Below, piece by piece: positions 1-10,533 of a DNA stretch of 64,000 nt. Source of the DNA: Ahrensia sp. (GTDB lineage Bacteria > Pseudomonadota > Alphaproteobacteria > Rhizobiales > Rhizobiaceae). The stretch covers positions 124,001 to 188,000 of the forward strand of contig PAKZ01000009.1 in the NCBI GenBank assembly GCA_002706335.1, written 5' to 3'. The translations under genes and the position numbers were made by a program. The notes below the pieces were generated by a model. That model was given only the letters and a program-made list of their open reading frames with translations. It searched no databases and was not told the DNA's origin. Within the stretch, counting starts at the first letter, position 1, and each line of letters begins with the position of its first letter.

Positions 1-780
1 ATTCGCCGCGAACTGGCGATGGTTACGGCAAACGACACGCTGCTGGATATTCACGACGCCTATGAGGACGCCCGCGCAGCAGGCGAAACCATGCAGGAAG
101 CCGCGGCCGACCAGAAACTAAAGATGCAGACGATCGATGTCGATACCGATGGCAACGCCCCGTCAGGCGAACCAGTGGCGAGCATTCCTGAGCAGCGGGA
201 TTTGATCGCCGCCGCATTCGAGGCCGAGGAAGGAGCGGAGAATTCGCCGCTCAACGCGGCCGATTCCGGTTTCCTTTGGTATGAGGTTGCGGGGATCACG
301 CCGGCGCGCGACAGGACATTCGACGAAATTCGCGAGCGCGTAACGGCGGACTGGATCGCAGATGAAACCGACAAGCGCATCTCGGAACAGGCAAAGGCGC
401 TGGCCGACCGCATGGACAATGGCGAAACGCTGACCCAGGTTGCCGAAGCAGAAGGCTTCACAGTAGAGACGAAGTACGGTCTGCAGCGTGGCGGCAATGA
501 CGGCGATTTCGGCGCTGGCGGGATCACGGAGATCTTCAATGGGGGTCCGGAGCACAAAGGAACCGTCGCATCGCCCTCCGGCAATGGCTATATCGTTTAC
601 GCAGTCAGCGCCGTCACCCAACCGGTCGGCGGGATTGAGACACTGGGCGCGAATGTGCGCGACACGATCAAACAGTCGATTTCGGACGACCTGCTTGACC
701 AGTTGGTCGCCAAGCTCCAAACGATCTACCCGGTTCGGGTAAACCAGAGCGCACTCGAACGCGCTTTGGGTACACAGTAG
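1..780 (+). CDS. ppiD: Peptidylprolyl isomerase PpiD/SurA-type periplasmic foldase, 3' part
   Basis: The frame is open from the first base, so the start lies outside the window and 259 C-terminal codons remain. Proteins of this type are anchored in the inner membrane by one N-terminal helix and help outer-membrane and secreted proteins fold in the periplasm. The visible part is soluble and carries a [18 protein letters not shown] stretch, followed by a helical region ([18 protein letters not shown]) and a second beta-rich segment, which fits the region after the parvulin domain in PpiD. It ends 10 bp before trpD, as in other Rhizobiales where the foldase gene precedes trpDC. The family call is good; PpiD rather than another SurA_N protein is inferred from length and context. 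Confidence 0.75.
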   Translation: MRRELAMVTANDTLLDIHDAYEDARAAGETMQEAAADQKLKMQTIDVDTDGNAPSGEPVASIPEQRDLIAAAFEAEEGAENSPLNAADSGFLWYEVAGITPARDRTFDEIRERVTADWIADETDKRISEQAKALADRMDNGETLTQVAEAEGFTVETKYGLQRGGNDGDFGAGGITEIFNGGPEHKGTVASPSGNGYIVYAVSAVTQPVGGIETLGANVRDTIKQSISDDLLDQLVAKLQTIYPVRVNQSALERALGTQ

Positions 781-790
781 AAGAGTTCTC

Positions 791-1810
791 ATGGACGATT
801 TGAGACCGTTCATCGCCAAGGCCGCCAATGGCGAGCCGCTAACGCAGCGGGAAGCGCGCGACGCTTTCGATGTGATGATGTCTGGCAATGCGACGCCGTC
901 CCAAATTGGCGGCTTTCTGATGGCGTTGCGCGTGCGCGGCGAAACGGTTGACGAAATTACCGGGGCGGTCACCGTGATGCGCGAGAAGATGACGCGCGTC
1001 AAAGCGCCACAAGGCGCGATCGATATTGTCGGAACCGGCGGCGACAACTCCGGTAGCTACAATGTTTCGACCTGTGCGGCCTTCATTGCATGCGGCGCTG
1101 GCGCGGTAGTGGCCAAGCACGGCAACCGGTCGCTATCGTCAAAATCCGGCTCTGCGGAGGCGCTGGCCGAACTGGGTTTCGACCTCGACGCCAAGCCGGA
1201 CACGATCGGTCGTTGCATTGCCGAAGGCGGGCTCGGCTTCATGTTCGCGCCGGCGCACCACGCCGCCATGCGCCATGTCGGACCTTCGCGGGTGGAACTC
1301 GGTACGCGTACGATCTTCAACCTGCTCGGCCCCCTTTCCAATCCCGCCAGCGTCAAGCGGCAAATCGTCGGGGTCTTCGCACCCGAATGGGTGGAGCCGT
1401 TGGCTCATGTGCTGAAAGCGCTCGGATCGGAACATGTTTGGGTCGTCTTCGGCGAAGGATTGGACGAATTGACGACGGCCGGCACGACACAGGTCGCCGA
1501 ATTGAAGAACGGCGTGATTTCCACCTTTTCGCTGACGCCTGAAGAGATCGGCTTGCACCGCGTCGGTATCGAGGATTTGAAGGGCAGCGACCCGAAGTCG
1601 AATGCGCGGGCTTTGCGCGAAGTGCTGGACGGCGAAAAGAACCCCTATCGCGACATTGCCTGCCTCAACGCCGCCGCCGGCCTCGTCGTTGCCGGTCTCG
1701 CTACCGACCTGTCGCAGGGGCTCACACAAGCTTTCGCATCAATCGACAGCGGAAAGGCCAAGGCCGCCGCCGAGAAGACAGCGGCGCTTTCGCGTGGCGA
1801 GAAAGTTTAA
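791..1810 (+). CDS. trpD: Anthranilate phosphoribosyltransferase
   Basis: Transfers the phosphoribosyl group of PRPP to anthranilate, the second committed step of tryptophan synthesis, in the cytoplasm. The 339-residue product has the family's usual length. It shows the PRPP-binding [14 protein letters not shown] motif near residue 80, the [15 protein letters not shown] stretch near residue 105 and the GPLSNPA motif near residue 177. ATG follows the foldase stop by 10 bp and trpC follows by 13 bp, so the genes are probably co-transcribed. No fusion to a glutamine amidotransferase domain is present. The call is secure. Confidence 0.97.
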   Translation: MDDLRPFIAKAANGEPLTQREARDAFDVMMSGNATPSQIGGFLMALRVRGETVDEITGAVTVMREKMTRVKAPQGAIDIVGTGGDNSGSYNVSTCAAFIACGAGAVVAKHGNRSLSSKSGSAEALAELGFDLDAKPDTIGRCIAEGGLGFMFAPAHHAAMRHVGPSRVELGTRTIFNLLGPLSNPASVKRQIVGVFAPEWVEPLAHVLKALGSEHVWVVFGEGLDELTTAGTTQVAELKNGVISTFSLTPEEIGLHRVGIEDLKGSDPKSNARALREVLDGEKNPYRDIACLNAAAGLVVAGLATDLSQGLTQAFASIDSGKAKAAAEKTAALSRGEKV

Positions 1811-1823
1811 CTGAATTATACAA

Positions 1824-2642
1824 ATGACTGATATCCTGAAGAAAATCGAGGCGTACAAGCGCGAGGAAATCGCGGCAGCAAAGGCTTCTATGCCGCTCGC
1901 CGACCTTCAGGCCCGCATTGCGGATACGGAGCCGCCGCGGGGGTTTTTCAAGGCGCTGCAGGAGCGAAAAATGGCCGGCGAATTCGGCTTGATCTCGGAA
2001 ATAAAGAAGGCGAGCCCGTCTAAGGGCCTGATCCGGTCGGATTTCGATCCGCCGGCGCTCGCCAAAGCCTATGAGGATGGCGGCGCCGCCTGCCTCTCTG
2101 TACTTACGGACAAGCCTTCATTCCAGGGGGCGCCGGAGTTTCTGACCGCGGCGCGCACTACATGCGCCCTGCCCGCCTTGCGCAAGGATTTCATGTTCGA
2201 ACCCTACCAGGTTTACGAGGCGCGCAGTTGGGGCGCGGATGCGATCCTGATCATCATGGCGTCGCTTTCCGACGACGAGGCGCGGGCGCTCGAAGACACC
2301 GCATTCGAGCTCGGCATGGACGCGCTGATCGAGGTCCATGACGAGGAAGAGACAGGGCGCGCTTTGGCGCTGTCTTCTAAATTGCTTGGCGTAAACAATC
2401 GCAACCTGCGCACGTTCGAAGTCGATCTCGCCAACTCGGAACGGCTGGCAGCGATGGTCGGCGACGATTGTCTTCTTGTCGGCGAAAGCGGCATCTTCAC
2501 GCACGCTGATTGCGAGAGGCTTTCGCGGGTCGGGATTAGTTCCTTCCTCGTCGGTGAAAGCCTGATGCGCCAGGAGGACGTCGAGGCTGCGACCCGCCGC
2601 CTTTTACAAGGCGATGCGGCAGCGGAACGAAAATCGGCCTGA
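1824..2642 (+). CDS. trpC: Indole-3-glycerol-phosphate synthase
   Basis: Closes the indole ring from 1-(2-carboxyphenylamino)-1-deoxyribulose 5-phosphate. The 272-residue TIM barrel shows the signature [16 protein letters not shown] around residues 54-69, the catalytic-site stretch [16 protein letters not shown] near residue 117, and [10 protein letters not shown] towards the end. It is a stand-alone TrpC and not the TrpC-TrpF fusion of enterobacteria. Its stop is followed one base later by the moaC ATG (TGA-T-ATG), indicating translational coupling inside a trpD-trpC-moaC-moeA-lexA run. Confidence 0.97.
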   Translation: MTDILKKIEAYKREEIAAAKASMPLADLQARIADTEPPRGFFKALQERKMAGEFGLISEIKKASPSKGLIRSDFDPPALAKAYEDGGAACLSVLTDKPSFQGAPEFLTAARTTCALPALRKDFMFEPYQVYEARSWGADAILIIMASLSDDEARALEDTAFELGMDALIEVHDEEETGRALALSSKLLGVNNRNLRTFEVDLANSERLAAMVGDDCLLVGESGIFTHADCERLSRVGISSFLVGESLMRQEDVEAATRRLLQGDAAAERKSA

Positions 2643-2643
2643 T

Positions 2644-3141
2644 ATGGCGCGTCTCCCAACCGGCAAGCTGACGCATCTGGGCGCCGACGGCGCGGCCAAC
2701 ATGGTGGATGTCGGCGATAAGAACGATACGGCGCGCGAGGCGGTCGCGGAAGGCTTCGTCGCCATGACCACGGAGACACTGGAGACGATCCTTGCCGGCA
2801 ACGCCAAAAAAGGCGATGTCATCGCCACTGCCCGGATCGCCGGAATCATGGCGGCCAAAAAGACCCACGAGCTAATCCCGCTCTGCCATCCGCTCATGCT
2901 CAGCAAAGTCAGTGTCGAAATCCAGCCCGACCGGGACCTGCCCGGCTTGCGGGTCGAGGCGCTGGCGCGCCTTTCGGGCAAGACCGGCGTCGAGATGGAG
3001 GCGCTGACGGCTGCTTCCATCGCCTGCCTGACGATCTATGACATGGCCAAGGCCATCGACAAGGGGATGGAGATCGGGCCGGTTCGCCTGCTCTCCAAGA
3101 CAGGCGGCAAGTCAGGAACGTGGACGCGGAGCGCGACTTGA
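2644..3141 (+). CDS. moaC: Cyclic pyranopterin monophosphate synthase
   Basis: Makes cyclic pyranopterin monophosphate from the MoaA product in molybdenum cofactor synthesis. I use the ATG directly after the trpC stop, giving 165 residues starting [13 protein letters not shown]; an upstream in-frame ATG at 2614 lies inside trpC and would add ten residues not typical of the family. Visible hallmarks are the [18 protein letters not shown] opening, the [15 protein letters not shown] motif near residue 75 and the [17 protein letters not shown] segment with [13 protein letters not shown] near the end. The moeA gene begins inside the last codons of moaC. Confidence 0.96.
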   Translation: MARLPTGKLTHLGADGAANMVDVGDKNDTAREAVAEGFVAMTTETLETILAGNAKKGDVIATARIAGIMAAKKTHELIPLCHPLMLSKVSVEIQPDRDLPGLRVEALARLSGKTGVEMEALTAASIACLTIYDMAKAIDKGMEIGPVRLLSKTGGKSGTWTRSAT

Positions 3142-4361
3142 ACGGGGGACTGATTCCCGTCGCCGAAGCGCGAGCGCGGCTGCTCGCTGACGCCGTTCCG
3201 CTCGGGACGGAGATCGTGTCCATTGGCGAGGCTCAGGGCCGTGTTCTTGCAGAAGACCTGATCGCCCTCCGTACGCAACCGCCCGAAGCCGTTTCGGCTA
3301 TGGATGGCTATGCGGTGCGCGCCGACGATATCGCCAGCGTTCTCTCCGATTTGACCGTCATCGGCGAAGTCGCCGCCGGCCATCCCTTCTCGGGCACCGT
3401 CGGGCCCGGCCAGACGGCGCGGATCTTCACTGGCGGAGTACTGCCTGCCGGGGCCGATACGGTGATATTGCAGGAAAACGTGACGGTCCTCGGCGACGGC
3501 CGTATTCGATCGAATCAGGCGGAACCCGCCGGCAAGCATGTCCGCGATGCGGGACTGGATTTTCGAAAGGACGAAACCGTTCTTGCGGCCGGCACCGTCT
3601 TCGACGCGGGTGGCATCTGCCTTGCCGCCGCCGCCAATCCCCCCGCCATTTCCGTCATTCGGCGTCCCCGTGTCGGCGTGCTTGCCACCGGCGATGAATT
3701 GCTCCCACCCGGCTCTGAGCCCGGTCCGGGCCAGATCATCGCCTCAAACAGCTACGGCATCGCCGCGTTTGCTCGTGAGGCCGGCGCAGAGGTTATCGAT
3801 CTCGGCATCGTCAGCGACAATGAGGCCGATCTCGCCGCGGCCCTCGGCCACGCGGCTGCGAGTTGCGATGTACTCGTCACACTCGGCGGCGCTTCGGTCG
3901 GCGACCACGATCTCGTCCGAAAAGTCTTTCTGGCCCGTGGCATGACGCTCGATTTCTGGAAGATCGCCATGCGCCCAGGAAAACCACTGATGTTCGGCCG
4001 CCTCGACGCTCTGCGCATTCTGGGCCTGCCGGGAAATCCCGTATCGGCGCTTGTCTGCGGCCTTTTGTTCATGAAACCGCTGCTGCAAAAACTCGGCGGA
4101 TTGACCTTCAACCTGGAACGGCAGCGCGCGATCCTCGACACGGCAATGCCCGCTAATGGCGGTCGAGAAGACTATGTCAGGGCACGCGCCTGGCGCGATG
4201 ACGCCGGCACATTACGGACGAAGCCGTTCGACCGGCAGGATTCCTCGATGATCAGTGCATTTGCGCGTTCCGAAGCGCTGCTAGTGCGTCCGCCGCAAGC
4301 CCCGGCAGCGTCCGCCGGCGAGGAAGTCGAGATCCTGCCCCTGAAACCCGCCCCACTTTAA
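3120..4361 (+). CDS. moeA: Molybdopterin molybdenumtransferase
   Basis: Inserts molybdate into adenylylated molybdopterin, the last step of cofactor maturation. The 413-residue product has the MoeA signature [13 protein letters not shown] near residue 60, a central MogA-like domain with [13 protein letters not shown] and [27 protein letters not shown], and the [12 protein letters not shown] plus [12 protein letters not shown] motifs. The start is a GTG overlapping moaC by 22 bp; this gives the expected short N-terminus before the conserved region. The stop codon overlaps a CtrA-like box just ahead of lexA. Confidence 0.95.
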   Translation: MDAERDLNGGLIPVAEARARLLADAVPLGTEIVSIGEAQGRVLAEDLIALRTQPPEAVSAMDGYAVRADDIASVLSDLTVIGEVAAGHPFSGTVGPGQTARIFTGGVLPAGADTVILQENVTVLGDGRIRSNQAEPAGKHVRDAGLDFRKDETVLAAGTVFDAGGICLAAAANPPAISVIRRPRVGVLATGDELLPPGSEPGPGQIIASNSYGIAAFAREAGAEVIDLGIVSDNEADLAAALGHAAASCDVLVTLGGASVGDHDLVRKVFLARGMTLDFWKIAMRPGKPLMFGRLDALRILGLPGNPVSALVCGLLFMKPLLQKLGGLTFNLERQRAILDTAMPANGGREDYVRARAWRDDAGTLRTKPFDRQDSSMISAFARSEALLVRPPQAPAASAGEEVEILPLKPAPL

Positions 4362-4372
4362 ACATTTGTTAA
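4358..4372. promoter_or_regulatory. CtrA-type box TTAA-N7-TTAA upstream of lexA
   Basis: TTAA at 4358-4361 and TTAA at 4369-4372 are separated by exactly 7 bp, matching the alphaproteobacterial CtrA consensus TTAA-N7-TTAAC except for the final C (here A). The site overlaps the moeA stop codon and ends 4 bp before the predicted lexA -35 box. The match to a known binding pattern is seen in the sequence; CtrA control of lexA here is inference. Confidence 0.45.
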
Positions 4373-4376
4373 ACGC

Positions 4377-4405
4377 TTGCAGAACACAACTGGAACAGAT
4401 AAAGA
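4377..4405 (+). promoter_or_regulatory. Predicted lexA promoter
   Basis: A -35 element TTGCAG (4377-4382) and a -10 element TAAAGA (4400-4405) are separated by 17 bp. The spacer contains the LexA box, so bound LexA would block RNA polymerase, as expected for lexA autorepression. A start point near 4412 would give a leader of roughly 35 bases. Confidence 0.55.
4382..4396 (-). promoter_or_regulatory. LexA (SOS) box, GTTC-N7-GTTC type
   Basis: On the plus strand GAAC-ACAACTG-GAAC is the exact reverse complement of GTTC-N7-GTTC, the direct-repeat SOS box used by alphaproteobacterial LexA. It lies between the predicted -35 and -10 elements. A further GTTC-CGTGTTT-GTTT near-match occurs in the opposite orientation at 4408-4422, and GGAACAG/CTGTTCC (4392-4412) form a perfect inverted repeat around the -10. 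Confidence 0.8.
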
Positions 4406-4448
4406 CTGTTCCGTGTTTGTTTTTATTTGATTCTGCAAGGATGCGGCG

Positions 4449-5165
4449 ATGCTGACACGCAAACAACTCGACCTTCTGATGTTCATCAATGAGCGCCTGA
4501 AGGAAACCGGTGTGCCTCCTTCCTTCGACGAGATGAAGGAAGCGCTCGATCTTGCATCAAAATCCGGCATCCACCGGCTTATCACGGCGCTGGAAGAGCG
4601 CGGCTTTATCCGGCGGCTTCCGAACCGCGCCCGTGCGCTTGAGGTTATTCGGCTTCCCGACAGTCTGACGCCGGGCGGCCAACGCCGCGGATTTTCGCCG
4701 AGCGTAATCGAAGGCAGCCTCGGCAAACCGGTGCCAACGCCGCAGCCCGCACCGCGCGCCTCAAAGGACAGCGATGCCGGCTCTATGATACCCGTTCCGA
4801 TGATGGGCAAGATCGCCGCCGGCGTTCCGATCTCGGCGATCGAACACCAGACACGCATGATCTCCCTTCCCGCCGACATGATTGGCAAGGGCGAGCATTA
4901 CGCGCTCGAAGTCGAGGGCGACTCGATGATCGAGGCGGGCATTTTCGACGGTGACACAGCGATCATCAAGAAGGGCGACACGGCCAATGCTGGCGATATC
5001 GTCGTCGCGCTTGTCGATGACGAGGAAGCGACTCTGAAACGCCTTCGCCGCAAAGGGGCGTCGATTGCCCTGGAAGCCGCCAATCCGGCCTATGAGACAC
5101 GCATCTTCGGGCCTGACCGGGTACGCGTTCAGGGCAGGCTCGTCGGCCTGATGCGGCGTTACTGA
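4449..5165 (+). CDS. lexA: SOS response repressor and autoprotease LexA
   Basis: DNA-damage repressor that cleaves itself when RecA is activated. The 238-residue protein has an N-terminal winged helix ([37 protein letters not shown]), a linker rich in Pro and Ala near residues 75-115, then the LexA/signal-peptidase fold. The cleavage-site region is [13 protein letters not shown], the nucleophile sits in [14 protein letters not shown] and the catalytic lysine in [15 protein letters not shown] good AAGGA ribosome site precedes the ATG. The long linker is usual for alphaproteobacterial LexA. The last 7 bp overlap the 3' end of convergent comEC. Confidence 0.97.
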   Translation: MLTRKQLDLLMFINERLKETGVPPSFDEMKEALDLASKSGIHRLITALEERGFIRRLPNRARALEVIRLPDSLTPGGQRRGFSPSVIEGSLGKPVPTPQPAPRASKDSDAGSMIPVPMMGKIAAGVPISAIEHQTRMISLPADMIGKGEHYALEVEGDSMIEAGIFDGDTAIIKKGDTANAGDIVVALVDDEEATLKRLRRKGASIALEAANPAYETRIFGPDRVRVQGRLVGLMRRY

Positions 5166-7504
5166 GACCGCCGCCACTCGGGCAGGTTGCGCGCTGCGCG
5201 TGAGTAACGGCGATGGTCGAGCCATGGCCGTTCTGGGCCCGGCAGGGCGTGTATGATCACAGGCCGGCCTTCGTTTTCATAAATCTCCGCCGCTCCGCGT
5301 CGCGCAAGCATTTGCGCGGAGATGACAGGCGTTCCGTTCGGGCAGGACTGCGGCGACGGCGCCTTAGCGAAGATGACCAGGTCGAATTCATCGCAAAGTG
5401 TTTTCAAAGCCGGCATGTCCTCGTCTTCCAATGAAGTCAGAACATAGCCGGCCAGCATCTTTCCCGTTTCCGCGCGGCACACTGTTTCGTCGCATCGCAT
5501 CAGTGGCGACTTTCGGAGCTTGACGATCACGGGCGCCACAAAGGCCGCCTGCCATTGCTCGACCGTAAACGCATTGGGCCGGTCGCGATTGACGTGTAAT
5601 CTCGCGGCGTTTCCCCACTTCTCAATAATCGCAAATTGCCGGGCATCTTCCGACACGATCGCTACGGGCGATTGTTCGAATAACCAGAACACCGTGCCCA
5701 TCGCCAGAAAAGGCAGCGTTGTCAGCTTGAACCGGGTCGACGGGAAACACAGCAATATCAGACCGAGCGTATAGGCGATCAGCGCAGTCGCAGGCATTTG
5801 CCCTGTTGAGATTGCTGGCGAGAGCGCGGCCACCCGCTCCGCTATGACAATCACAAGTTCGACCGCCCATGCCATTGCCTTGAACAAATAGACATGCAGG
5901 CCAAACGGCATTGCCACCATAGCGGCGACCGCAATCGGCATGACAAGGATCGTTACGACCGGCATCGCTGCGAGATTGGCAAGGAGGCCATAAGGTGCGA
6001 CACGACCGAAATGATAGGAGGCGAACAACCCGGTCGCGAGGCCAGCGATCAAGGAAGTGATCCCGATCCCCAGCGCATATCGGCCCATGGCTACGAGGAA
6101 GGAGATTGCGGCACTATGCTGCCGCCGGTCGATCCGTTGCCTCTCGCGCCGGTGACGCCAGTCCTGCCAGCCGCCATAAACCGCGATCAGCGCCGCGGTC
6201 GCCGCAAAGGACATCTGGAAACCGGGACCCGCGACCTCATCCGACGCGACAATCATGACGGCAACGGCTGCCAAGGCGAGATTGCGCATGGTGACAGCGT
6301 TGCGGTCGAATGTCAGCGCCAGCAACATGATCGCAAGCATCACGAACGAACGTTGGGTGGCGACACCTGCGCCGGCAAGGAAGAGATAGAATCCGGTCGC
6401 GGCAAGCGCTCCTGCCGCGGCATATTTGCGCACCGGGTGACGGGCCGACCAATCCGGCGCGAAGGCGAAACCTAGCCGCAGCGACGCCATGACGGTCGCT
6501 GCCACGAGCGCCATGTGAAGCCCGGAAATCGAGAGGATATGCGCCAGACCCGAGACGCGCAGCGCCTCTGTCACATCTTCCGGTATACCGGACTTGTTCC
6601 CGGTCACCAGCGCTGCTGAAACTGCGCCCGAGCGACCGGGCGCAGCTTGCTGGATCTGCTGGCTGATGGACCGGCGCAACCGCTGTAGGGCGACAACTAC
6701 AGTTTCATAGCGGCCGAAGGCCATTTCGAGTTCAATCGCATCCGGCCGTCCGAGGAAGAAGCCGTTTGCGCCTATTCCGTTGAAATAGGAATGAAAAGCG
6801 AAGTCGTATCCGCCCGGCAGCGCCGGCCCGGAAGGCGAGGTCAGGCGAACGAGACCGTAAACGCCCCCGCCGAGTTCAAAACCTTCGGCGGATCCGGGCG
6901 CCGTAACGCGAACTCGACCCGGCGCATGGCGGAGTTCCGGGCGCTCAGTCGTCAGGACATCTATGGTAAAGCGCGTGCGGCCATTTGCTCGTTCCTCGAT
7001 GGCGACGATCCGACCTTTCAGCCGTGTCGTCACATCGGATCCGAGCATCTGCGTCGCCTTCCAACTCGTATGTAGTTGTGCAAGCGCCATTCCTGTGGCC
7101 ACGAGTAGCCCTGCAGCAAATACGGTCCGGATCGCCAAATTTGTACCCAGGGAAAGCGCCACGAGCGCGCCGAGCACAAGAATGCCGGCTGGCACGTTCC
7201 ATGGCGCCGGTTCCACGGGCAACGAAAAATAGAGCAGAATTCCCGCGAGGAGCCCGACTGGAACGAACAGGAACGCCGTTCCCAGCCCCTGTTCGCGGAT
7301 AAATGCCGCCTGTATTTGTCGAACGACTGTGCGGCGCGCCGGCAGTCTGAGCCCATGATGACGGCGACGCCTTGGTTTGGCGAGCGGTCTTTCCTGCATG
7401 TCCGCAACGACCGGAACTCTCGCGGCAAGCTCCTGTTCCGGCAGACGGAAGAAAATGCGCTCGTCCGCCGTCGTGCGTGTTTCGTCCTCTTCGGCGTCGC
7501 TCAT
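5159..7504 (-). CDS. comEC: ComEC/Rec2 family inner-membrane competence protein
   Basis: ComEC proteins form the inner-membrane channel for single-stranded DNA uptake. The 781-residue product has an N-terminal cytoplasmic region, a DUF4131-type membrane and OB-fold segment (residues about 75-260) and the multi-helix Competence domain, marked by [20 protein letters not shown] near residue 320. The C-terminal third follows [15 protein letters not shown] but lacks the HxHxDH signature of the metallo-beta-lactamase domain of longer ComEC proteins, so that domain is degenerate here. No other uptake genes lie nearby, so competence cannot be inferred. The start is 124 bp from divergent gltX. Confidence 0.88.
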   Translation of the reverse strand: MSDAEEDETRTTADERIFFRLPEQELAARVPVVADMQERPLAKPRRRRHHGLRLPARRTVVRQIQAAFIREQGLGTAFLFVPVGLLAGILLYFSLPVEPAPWNVPAGILVLGALVALSLGTNLAIRTVFAAGLLVATGMALAQLHTSWKATQMLGSDVTTRLKGRIVAIEERANGRTRFTIDVLTTERPELRHAPGRVRVTAPGSAEGFELGGGVYGLVRLTSPSGPALPGGYDFAFHSYFNGIGANGFFLGRPDAIELEMAFGRYETVVVALQRLRRSISQQIQQAAPGRSGAVSAALVTGNKSGIPEDVTEALRVSGLAHILSISGLHMALVAATVMASLRLGFAFAPDWSARHPVRKYAAAGALAATGFYLFLAGAGVATQRSFVMLAIMLLALTFDRNAVTMRNLALAAVAVMIVASDEVAGPGFQMSFAATAALIAVYGGWQDWRHRRERQRIDRRQHSAAISFLVAMGRYALGIGITSLIAGLATGLFASYHFGRVAPYGLLANLAAMPVVTILVMPIAVAAMVAMPFGLHVYLFKAMAWAVELVIVIAERVAALSPAISTGQMPATALIAYTLGLILLCFPSTRFKLTTLPFLAMGTVFWLFEQSPVAIVSEDARQFAIIEKWGNAARLHVNRDRPNAFTVEQWQAAFVAPVIVKLRKSPLMRCDETVCRAETGKMLAGYVLTSLEDEDMPALKTLCDEFDLVIFAKAPSPQSCPNGTPVISAQMLARRGAAEIYENEGRPVIIHALPGPERPWLDHRRYSRAARNLPEWRRSQ

Positions 7505-7628
7505 CCTGCGCCTCCGTCAAGGGCGAGATGCCTCGAGTTTGCGCAGGCTGCCGCCTGTGCTAGACGTGCGCCAGAATCCTCATCCGGCCGCCCCGACGGC
7601 TGGTCAATCAACACAATCGGAGCACAGC

Positions 7629-9047
7629 ATGACTGGCGAGGTCGTCACCCGTTTCGCCCCCTCCCCGACCGGTTTTCTGCATATTGGCGGAGCCCGCACC
7701 GCTCTTTTCAACTGGCTGTACGCAAAACACACCGGCGGCAAAATGCATCTGCGCATTGAGGATACCGACCGGGAGCGATCGTCGCAAGCAGCGGTTGCAG
7801 CGATCCTCGACGGGTTGAAATGGATGGGGCTCGAATGGGACGGTGACGTGGTATCGCAATATGACCGTGTCGACCGGCATCGCGCCGTAGCCGAGGAATT
7901 GCTTGCCAAGGGAAATGCCTATCGCTGCTACGCGTCGCAGGAGGAGCTGACTGAGATGCGCGAAATGGCGCGCGCGGAAGGCCGCCCTCCGCGCTATGAC
8001 GGGCGCTGGCGCGACCGCGACCCATCTGAGGCTCCCGCGGGCGTCTTGCCGGTGATCCGCATCAAGGCTCCACAGGAAGGCGAAACGCTCGTGCGTGATG
8101 CCGTCCAAGGCGATGTCCGGTTTCCCAACAAGGATCTCGACGATTTTATCATTTTGCGCTCCGACGGCAATCCGACCTACATGCTGGCTGTCGTTGTCGA
8201 CGACCACGATATGGGCGTGACAGACGTCATTCGCGGGGACGATCACCTGACCAATGCCGCGCGCCAGACCGTTATTTTCCAGGCGATGGGATGGGACGTT
8301 CCCAAATGGGCGCATATTCCGCTGATCCATGGTCCCGACGGCGCGAAATTGTCGAAGCGCCATGGCGCGCTTGGTATCGAAGCCTATCGGGCAATGGGTT
8401 ACCTGCCCGAAGCCCTGCGCAACTATCTGGCTTGGCTCGGCTGGAGCCATGGCGATGACGAAATCATGTCGACCGAGGACATGATCGGATGGTTCGATGT
8501 TACGGACGTCAACAAGGGCGCCGCGCGTTTCGATTTCACCAAGCTGGAAGCCGTCAACGGACACTGGATCCGCGCAGCCGAAGATGCTTACCTGGTCGAC
8601 AGCATCGAAGCCTTGCTGCCGGAACTCGACGGCAAACAGGAGATCGCCGCGAGGTACGAAAGCCGCCGGGCGCAACTTCTCGCGGCCATGCCCGGCCTCA
8701 AGGAACGCGCCAAGACACTTGTCGAACTCGTCGACAGCGCCAATTACCTTTTTGCCGTGCGGCCGCTCGATTTCGATGAGAAGGCAGCCGGCATTCTGAC
8801 AGATGACGCGCGCGCAGTTCTCGCGGGAATTTGTGTCGAACTCGAAAAGGTCGACGACTGGTCCGTCGATGCGCTGGACGCCGCTGTTCGGTCTTTCGCA
8901 GAAGCAAATGAACTCAAACTCGGCAAGGTCGCACAGCCGCTCAGGGCAGCCCTGACAGGGCGCAGTACATCTCCGGGCGTATTCGACGTTTTAGCTGTCC
9001 TCGGCCGCGAAGAATCACTCGCACGTATCCGCGATTGCGTTGCATAA
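7629..9047 (+). CDS. gltX: Glutamyl-tRNA synthetase
   Basis: Class I aminoacyl-tRNA synthetase charging tRNA-Glu. The chosen ATG gives 472 residues starting [20 protein letters not shown], which places the HIGH-type motif GFLHIGGAR directly after the start as in the family; the open frame extends 84 codons further upstream but that part has no homologous character and overlaps the region upstream of comEC. The KMSKS-type loop is [10 protein letters not shown] near residue 240, and the C-terminal anticodon-binding helices follow. Many alphaproteobacteria have two GltX paralogues, and either may help charge tRNA-Gln; which one this is cannot be told from the sequence. Confidence 0.95.
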   Translation: MTGEVVTRFAPSPTGFLHIGGARTALFNWLYAKHTGGKMHLRIEDTDRERSSQAAVAAILDGLKWMGLEWDGDVVSQYDRVDRHRAVAEELLAKGNAYRCYASQEELTEMREMARAEGRPPRYDGRWRDRDPSEAPAGVLPVIRIKAPQEGETLVRDAVQGDVRFPNKDLDDFIILRSDGNPTYMLAVVVDDHDMGVTDVIRGDDHLTNAARQTVIFQAMGWDVPKWAHIPLIHGPDGAKLSKRHGALGIEAYRAMGYLPEALRNYLAWLGWSHGDDEIMSTEDMIGWFDVTDVNKGAARFDFTKLEAVNGHWIRAAEDAYLVDSIEALLPELDGKQEIAARYESRRAQLLAAMPGLKERAKTLVELVDSANYLFAVRPLDFDEKAAGILTDDARAVLAGICVELEKVDDWSVDALDAAVRSFAEANELKLGKVAQPLRAALTGRSTSPGVFDVLAVLGREESLARIRDCVA

Positions 9048-9051
9048 AGGC

Positions 9052-9080
9052 TTTCACCGTAGCTGTCGGAACACTATAAT
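9052..9080 (+). promoter_or_regulatory. Predicted gltA promoter
   Basis: A perfect TATAAT (9075-9080) is preceded at 17 bp by TTTCAC (9052-9057). It lies 5 bp after the gltX stop and would give a leader of about 140 bases before the gltA ATG at 9229. AATGC-ATTGCA-GCATT (9078-9093), overlapping the -10 and predicted start point, is an inverted repeat and possible operator. Confidence 0.55.
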
Positions 9081-9228
9081 GCATTGCAGCATTAAGCCCT
9101 TAGGCTGCCTTGGCAGGAAACAGCAATTGGGATAGCAACCATTGCAATGCCTTGGCGGTGAAATCTGCTGCGCCGCAAAAATTTCACGTCATTTTCGTGA
9201 TAACGATTGGATGGAGAAGGGAGACATC

Positions 9229-10521
9229 ATGTCTGATAAAACCGCAAAACTCTCATTGTCTGGTGGGGAGCATGAGTTTTCCGTACACGACGGGACGATC
9301 GGACCCAGCGTGGTCGACATCTCCTCCCTCTACAAGGAAACCGGCGCATTCACATACGATCCCGGCTTCACATCGACGGCGTCCTGCGACTCGAAAATCA
9401 CCTTCATCGACGGCGATGAAGGCACGTTGCTGCATCGGGGCTATCCGATAGAACAACTCGCCGAGCAGGGCGATTTCCTGGAGGTTTGCTACCTGCTTCT
9501 GTATGGCGAGTTGCCGACAAAGACCCAGAAACACGATTTCGACTATCGCGTGACGCGCCATACCATGGTGCACGAACAGATGATGCGGTTCTTCACCGGC
9601 TTCCGACGCGATGCGCACCCGATGGCCGTGATGTGCGGCACTGTCGGCGCGCTATCGGCTTTCTATCATGACTCCACCGACATTTCCGATCCGCATCAGC
9701 GCATGGTCGCTTCAATGCGCATGATCGCGAAGATGCCGACGATCGCAGCTATGGCCTACAAGTACCATATCGGCCAGCCCTTCGTGTATCCGCAGAACGA
9801 TCTCGATTACGCCTCGAACTTCCTGCGCATGTGTTTCGCCGTGCCCTGCGAGGAATACCAGGTCAATCCGGTTCTGGCGCGCGCCATGGACCGCATCTTC
9901 ATCCTGCATGCGGATCACGAACAGAACGCATCGACCTCTACGGTCCGCCTGGCGGGTTCGTCGGGTGCCAATCCGTTCGCCTGCATCGCCGCCGGCATCG
10001 CCTGCCTCTGGGGCCCGGCGCATGGCGGCGCCAATGAGGCAGCGCTCAACATGCTTGGCGAGATCGGCTCTGTGGACCGTATCCCGGAGTACATCGCGCG
10101 CGCCAAGGACAAGAACGACCCGTTCCGCCTCATGGGCTTCGGCCACCGCGTCTACAAGAACTACGACCCGCGCGCCAAGATCATGCAGAAAACCACGCAT
10201 GAAGTGCTGGGTGAACTTGGCATCAAGGACGATCCGCTGCTCGAAGTCGCGATGGAACTCGAGAAGATCGCGCTCCACGACGACTATTTCGTCGAGAAGA
10301 AGCTCTATCCAAATATCGACTTCTATTCCGGCATCACGCTGCGGGCGCTCGGTTTCCCGACCACAATGTTCACTGTGCTCTTCGCGGTTGCACGCACAGT
10401 CGGCTGGATCGCCCAGTGGAAGGAAATGATCGAGGATCCGAGCCAGCGCATCGGGCGGCCCCGCCAGCTCTATACAGGCGAACCGAAGCGCGATTACGTG
10501 CCCATGAACAAGCGCAGCTGA
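9229..10521 (+). CDS. gltA: Citrate synthase (type II)
   Basis: Condenses acetyl-CoA and oxaloacetate, the entry step of the TCA cycle. The 430-residue product begins [17 protein letters not shown] after a strong GAAGGGAG ribosome site; an in-frame ATG at 9142 is rejected because it adds an atypical Cys-rich extension. Catalytic stretches are visible: [28 protein letters not shown] and [15 protein letters not shown], the last holding the substrate-binding His and Arg. The promoter lies in the gltX-gltA gap and an intrinsic terminator at 10580-10606 ends transcription. Confidence 0.97.
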   Translation: MSDKTAKLSLSGGEHEFSVHDGTIGPSVVDISSLYKETGAFTYDPGFTSTASCDSKITFIDGDEGTLLHRGYPIEQLAEQGDFLEVCYLLLYGELPTKTQKHDFDYRVTRHTMVHEQMMRFFTGFRRDAHPMAVMCGTVGALSAFYHDSTDISDPHQRMVASMRMIAKMPTIAAMAYKYHIGQPFVYPQNDLDYASNFLRMCFAVPCEEYQVNPVLARAMDRIFILHADHEQNASTSTVRLAGSSGANPFACIAAGIACLWGPAHGGANEAALNMLGEIGSVDRIPEYIARAKDKNDPFRLMGFGHRVYKNYDPRAKIMQKTTHEVLGELGIKDDPLLEVAMELEKIALHDDYFVEKKLYPNIDFYSGITLRALGFPTTMFTVLFAVARTVGWIAQWKEMIEDPSQRIGRPRQLYTGEPKRDYVPMNKRS

Positions 10522-10533
10522 TGCGCAAGGGCC

